Assembly (NCBI GenBank): GCA_009783495.1
Contig: WRDJ01000042.1
Location: forward strand, 1-6,626
Direction: 5' to 3'
From: Clostridiales bacterium
GTDB taxonomy: Bacteria; Bacillota; Dehalobacteriia; UBA4068
Length of the DNA stretch: 6,626 bases
Below are positions 4,312-6,626 of this stretch, piece by piece. Under the pieces are notes generated by a model that worked only from the letters and a program-made list of their open reading frames with translations, searched no databases and was not told the origin of the DNA. Each line of letters starts with the position of its first letter. Positions within the stretch are counted from its first letter, which is position 1. The translations under genes and the position numbers were made by a program.

Positions 4312-6201
4312 TTATCTCGGGTCAATAACCGGCTCCCTGAGATCTGGTTTAAGCTGCGGATTGAGGGCCTGCTCCCCGCCTTCGGGCGGGAAGGCGCTTT
4401 CAAGAACCAGCTGGGGCATGAATTTGTCAGGGTTCATGGGATAATCGGAACGCTCGATGCGCTCAAGTATGATCGCCAAGGTCGTGACGTTTATCAGGTC
4501 GAGGGGCGCGAAAACATCCCGGCTGTAGCCTTTGATGATGTCGAAATAATACATCTTGGCGATCGGCGCGTATGACCAACGCTCCGGCGGCACGTCCTTG
4601 AAGCTCACCTCGTGATAGTCAATGGTGTTCGGCAGCACCAGCAGGCGGTCGAAAACCGTCATCATTTCCTCGCGGCTGATATTGTTCTCGGGGTGATAGA
4701 GGCCCTCTTCCGTTCCGCGCAGGATGCCGCGCCTCTTTAGGGCGTTGATCCAGCCCTCGCCCCAATAGCCCTTGGTGTCGGGAAAAGCCTCGCTTTGGGG
4801 TTCCGGCTCCAGATAATTCCATTCGGCAAGGATGACGGCGATTTCACCGCGGGTGAGCGGGCTGTTCTCGCCGGGAACGCGCGTATCCCCGGCGGCTTTG
4901 AGGATGGCGAGAATCCTCTCTATGGCGGGCTGCGGGTTTTCCGCCGCGGGCGGCTGGGAAGGCGTTTGCGGCTTGGAAGCGGCGCCCCCGTTCAAAGAAG
5001 CGGAATAAAACCCCCAAATATCGGAGTCCTCCTGCCCTAATGCCCAGCTGCCCGCACCGCGCAGGTCATAGCTGTTTATCATCTTCAGCTTGAAATCCAC
5101 CGCGGCGGTATTATCATACCAGATATTATATTTGCCCGCGCCGAGGACGCGCCCGCCCCAGAGGATGGGCTTGGCCTGATCGGCGCCGATCGTCACCACG
5201 GCGTTGGCCGATTGCGTATCCGTGTCGTAACGGAACTGGGAGCTATAGTTTTTCAGCAGATATTCGACGTCCTTGGCCGTGATGGCGACGCCTCCGCTCG
5301 CTTCGCCCTCTTTCCAGAAGCGCCCGTAAAAGGGCAGGCCCGCGACGATCTTGCCCTTGGGAACGCCCTCGTTCAGTGCGTATTTGATGGAATCCTCAAA
5401 AAACGTCTTGCCGGAAACCGGCCCGGGCGGGCTGCCGTTATAAGATTCGTCATAGCACATGAGCATGAGATAATCGCAATGGCCCGCCAGCGCCTTATAA
5501 TCATAGGAGCCGTGCCAGCCCGTGGTCCAGCCCTTGGGGTTGGCGGCCGCCGCCACGGTGAGGATCTTATCCGCGGGCAGCTTCTGGCGCAGCAGGCGCA
5601 CAAAATCGGTATAGGCCGTGCGGGAAACCTCGCTCACATTTTCGATATCCACATTCACGCCGTCCAAGTCATATTTCTTCACCGCGGCGACAAGCTGGTC
5701 GGCCAGGGCCGCGCGGTTGGCCAGCGCCGCCACGCCCAAAGGCCTATCCCAGTGGTTGCTGACGAAGGGCGTCACCAGCACGCCGCGGCTGTGCATGGCC
5801 TTGATGAAGGCGGGATCAATTTTGTCGGCGGGGGTGATCCACAGGCTGCCGTCCGGGTAAATGTCGAAATAATCCGGACAGACCGTGCCGATGCAGCCAT
5901 AGGCCTTATCCAGGATTTTCAGGTAAGAGGTGGTGGTGCCCGCGTAAAGATAGGTCAGGCTTTCCCGGCCTTGCGGGGAAGAGCCCGTGGCCGGAACCGC
6001 GATCACCTGCCCGGCATAGATTTTCTCCGGGTCGGCGATTTGTGGGTTGGCGGCCAGAAGCTGCTGCAAGGTGATATTATATTTCTGAGAGATCAGCCAC
6101 AGGCTGTCCCCCGGCCTCACCACATAATCCGCCGCCAAAGCGGAGGAGCTGAGAAAAAGCAGCAAAACCGCCGCGATGACCAAGGCCGATATTTTTTTCA
6201 T
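4312..6201 (-). CDS. Secreted LysM - glycoside hydrolase 18 - SLH protein
   Basis: A 629-residue exported wall enzyme. Residues 1-24 are a signal peptide (MKK, hydrophobic core, ALA-A cleavage site). One LysM domain follows (DYVVRPGDSLW to QVIAVPA, 25-71), which binds peptidoglycan or chitin-type glycans. The GH18 barrel spans about 82-400: the catalytic motif DGVNVDIE (180-187) is intact with acid E187, and MCYDE (248-252) and GSWALGQED (384-392) fit the barrel. A Pro-rich linker (405-426) leads to about three SLH repeats (428-466, 472-520, 533-585), the first short. SLH repeats tie proteins to pyruvylated wall polymers. The closest known types are YaaH/SleL-like N-acetylglucosaminidases that cut cortex or wall peptidoglycan, but those lack SLH repeats, so a vegetative wall or chitin role is equally open. 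The start is ATG 6201: AAGGAGG (6216-6210) is 8 nt upstream, while the TTG two codons earlier is too close to it. Confidence 0.93.
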   Translation of the reverse strand: MKKISALVIAAVLLLFLSSSALAADYVVRPGDSLWLISQKYNITLQQLLAANPQIADPEKIYAGQVIAVPATGSSPQGRESLTYLYAGTTTSYLKILDKAYGCIGTVCPDYFDIYPDGSLWITPADKIDPAFIKAMHSRGVLVTPFVSNHWDRPLGVAALANRAALADQLVAAVKKYDLDGVNVDIENVSEVSRTAYTDFVRLLRQKLPADKILTVAAAANPKGWTTGWHGSYDYKALAGHCDYLMLMCYDESYNGSPPGPVSGKTFFEDSIKYALNEGVPKGKIVAGLPFYGRFWKEGEASGGVAITAKDVEYLLKNYSSQFRYDTDTQSANAVVTIGADQAKPILWGGRVLGAGKYNIWYDNTAAVDFKLKMINSYDLRGAGSWALGQEDSDIWGFYSASLNGGAASKPQTPSQPPAAENPQPAIERILAILKAAGDTRVPGENSPLTRGEIAVILAEWNYLEPEPQSEAFPDTKGYWGEGWINALKRRGILRGTEEGLYHPENNISREEMMTVFDRLLVLPNTIDYHEVSFKDVPPERWSYAPIAKMYYFDIIKGYSRDVFAPLDLINVTTLAIILERIERSDYPMNPDKFMPQLVLESAFPPEGGEQALNPQLKPDLREPVIDPR

Positions 6202-6280
6202 GAGCAAGCCCTCCTTGAGTTCCGATCCTTATGAATAATAAAATCCGTCGCAATATATTATTTTCCGATGAAGGCAAACT

Positions 6281-6308
6281 ATTATTAGTAATTAATGGCT
6301 GTAATCAA
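6281..6308 (-). promoter_or_regulatory. Weak candidate promoter of the LysM-GH18-SLH gene
   Basis: On the minus strand TTGATT (6308-6303), a 16-nt spacer and AATAAT (6286-6281). The AT-rich spacer 6217-6310 offers several poor -10 matches and this is only the best. I could not fit a sporulation sigma-E or sigma-G promoter with correct spacing. Confidence 0.25.
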
Positions 6309-6310
6309 TA

Positions 6311-6360
6311 ATTGATATAAAGAAAACAAGCCGCTTACGGCTTGTTTTCTTTATATCAAT
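6311..6360. terminator. Perfect 23-bp hairpin, bidirectional terminator
   Basis: Bases 6311-6333 are the exact reverse complement of 6338-6360, with a CTTA loop. The core is AAAACAAGCCG / CGGCTTGTTTT with T-rich arms on both strands (TTTTCTTTATAT), so it should stop transcription in either direction. The TGA stop of the 58-residue gene (6358-6356) lies in the stem. It separates that gene from the GH18 gene. Confidence 0.85.
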
Positions 6361-6532
6361 CACGATCGCGCTCAAGGCATTCCAAGACTTCTTCGCGCTT
6401 TGCGCTTAATTCTTCCTCCGTAAAAACAATACGAACACGGGAATCGCACCTGCCAGGCCTCTCGGCTCCGATTTCATCAAGGATACACCTGTTATGAAAA
6501 TAATATACGCACAAATCATTGCGGCATTCCAA
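6356..6532 (-). CDS. Small Cys-containing protein, DUF1540-like (58 aa)
   Basis: A 58-residue hypothetical protein. The N-terminal half has C3-x4-C8-x7-C16-x12-C29 (MECRNDLCVYYFHNRC, then GRC), reminiscent of the small clostridial DUF1540 type of Cys-rich proteins. This spacing could bind one metal ion; that is inference. The C-terminal half (38-58) is a highly charged predicted helix with a further C52. There is no signal peptide and no membrane segment. The start is TTG 6532: AAAGGGGG (6548-6541) lies exactly 8 nt upstream, whereas the in-frame GTG at 6541 falls inside that SD. The gene has its own promoter at 6553-6581 and its own terminator, so it is monocistronic. The function is not known. 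Confidence 0.75.
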   Translation of the reverse strand: MECRNDLCVYYFHNRCILDEIGAERPGRCDSRVRIVFTEEELSAKREEVLECLERDRD

Positions 6533-6540
6533 GCTGACCA

Positions 6541-6548
6541 CCCCCTTT
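6541..6548 (-). promoter_or_regulatory. Ribosome binding site that sets the TTG start
   Basis: AAAGGGGG on the minus strand, 8 nt before TTG 6532. It overlaps the alternative in-frame GTG at 6541, which rules that start out. Confidence 0.65.
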
Positions 6549-6552
6549 GCTA

Positions 6553-6581
6553 ATTATACAACAGATATTTCTAATATACAA
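6553..6581 (-). promoter_or_regulatory. Promoter of the 58-residue gene
   Basis: On the minus strand -35 TTGTAT (6581-6576), a 17-nt spacer and a perfect -10 TATAAT (6558-6553). The transcript would begin only a few bases before the SD, giving a very short leader. The surrounding 6551-6626 is very AT-rich and holds nothing else I can identify. Confidence 0.6.
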
Positions 6582-6626
6582 TAATTTTATAATATATTTT
6601 AAACTAAATGAGAAAATATTAGCAAA

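Noticed and set aside
4214..4312. Longer start for the beta-sandwich gene at 4312
   Set aside because: The extension is encoded by the terminator hairpin of the upstream gene and has no SD.
5212..6234. Plus-strand open frame of 340 codons opposite the GH18 gene
   Set aside because: Antisense shadow of a gene with signal peptide, LysM and catalytic motifs; no family pattern and no start signals.

Overview
The window reads as chromosomal DNA of a Gram-positive, probably spore-forming anaerobe of the Clostridia (Bacillota). Pointers are S-layer-homology (SLH) repeats on a LysM/GH18 wall enzyme, a LemA-DUF3137 gene pair, a GlpA-like dehydrogenase with a BFD-like [2Fe-2S] tail, GC-rich genes separated by AT-rich spacers, and strong Shine-Dalgarno (SD) sites. 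Five genes share an 8-nt SD-to-start gap, which makes several GTG and TTG starts believable. No genus can be named from this sequence.

Layout. From 3530 down to 63 on the minus strand run four genes: an HxlR-family regulator, a DUF3137 membrane protein, LemA, and an FAD-dependent dehydrogenase. The first three are tightly spaced and look like one operon behind a good sigma-A-type promoter. A 114-nt spacer before the dehydrogenase carries a palindrome flanked by heptanucleotide repeats. Nearly the same 28-nt palindromic unit lies inverted at 1-28, so the dehydrogenase sits between two copies. Divergent from the HxlR gene, on the plus strand at 3690-3812, is a very small GTG-start gene for a 40-residue protein with 11 cysteines. 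It looks like a metallothionein, has an ideal SD and ends at a strong hairpin terminator. This is the most interesting object in the window.

From 4213 down to 3848 (minus) is a stand-alone beta-sandwich protein like the N-terminal domain of some clostridial cell-wall or spore proteins. From 6201 down to 4312 (minus) is a secreted LysM-GH18-SLH protein, with its own terminator. At 6532-6356 (minus) is a 58-residue Cys-containing protein with a clear promoter, whose stop codon lies inside a perfect 23-bp hairpin.

How the parts may work together (inference): the HxlR regulator has the N-terminal Cys typical of thiol- or electrophile-sensing members and shares a 160-bp control region with the metallothionein-like gene. 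The two putative -10 boxes overlap and a perfect 14-bp palindrome lies on them. A small thiol/metal-stress module is therefore possible. The GH18 protein would act at the cell wall. No tRNA, rRNA, CRISPR array or transposase gene was seen, and no gene-free stretch exceeds 300 bases.
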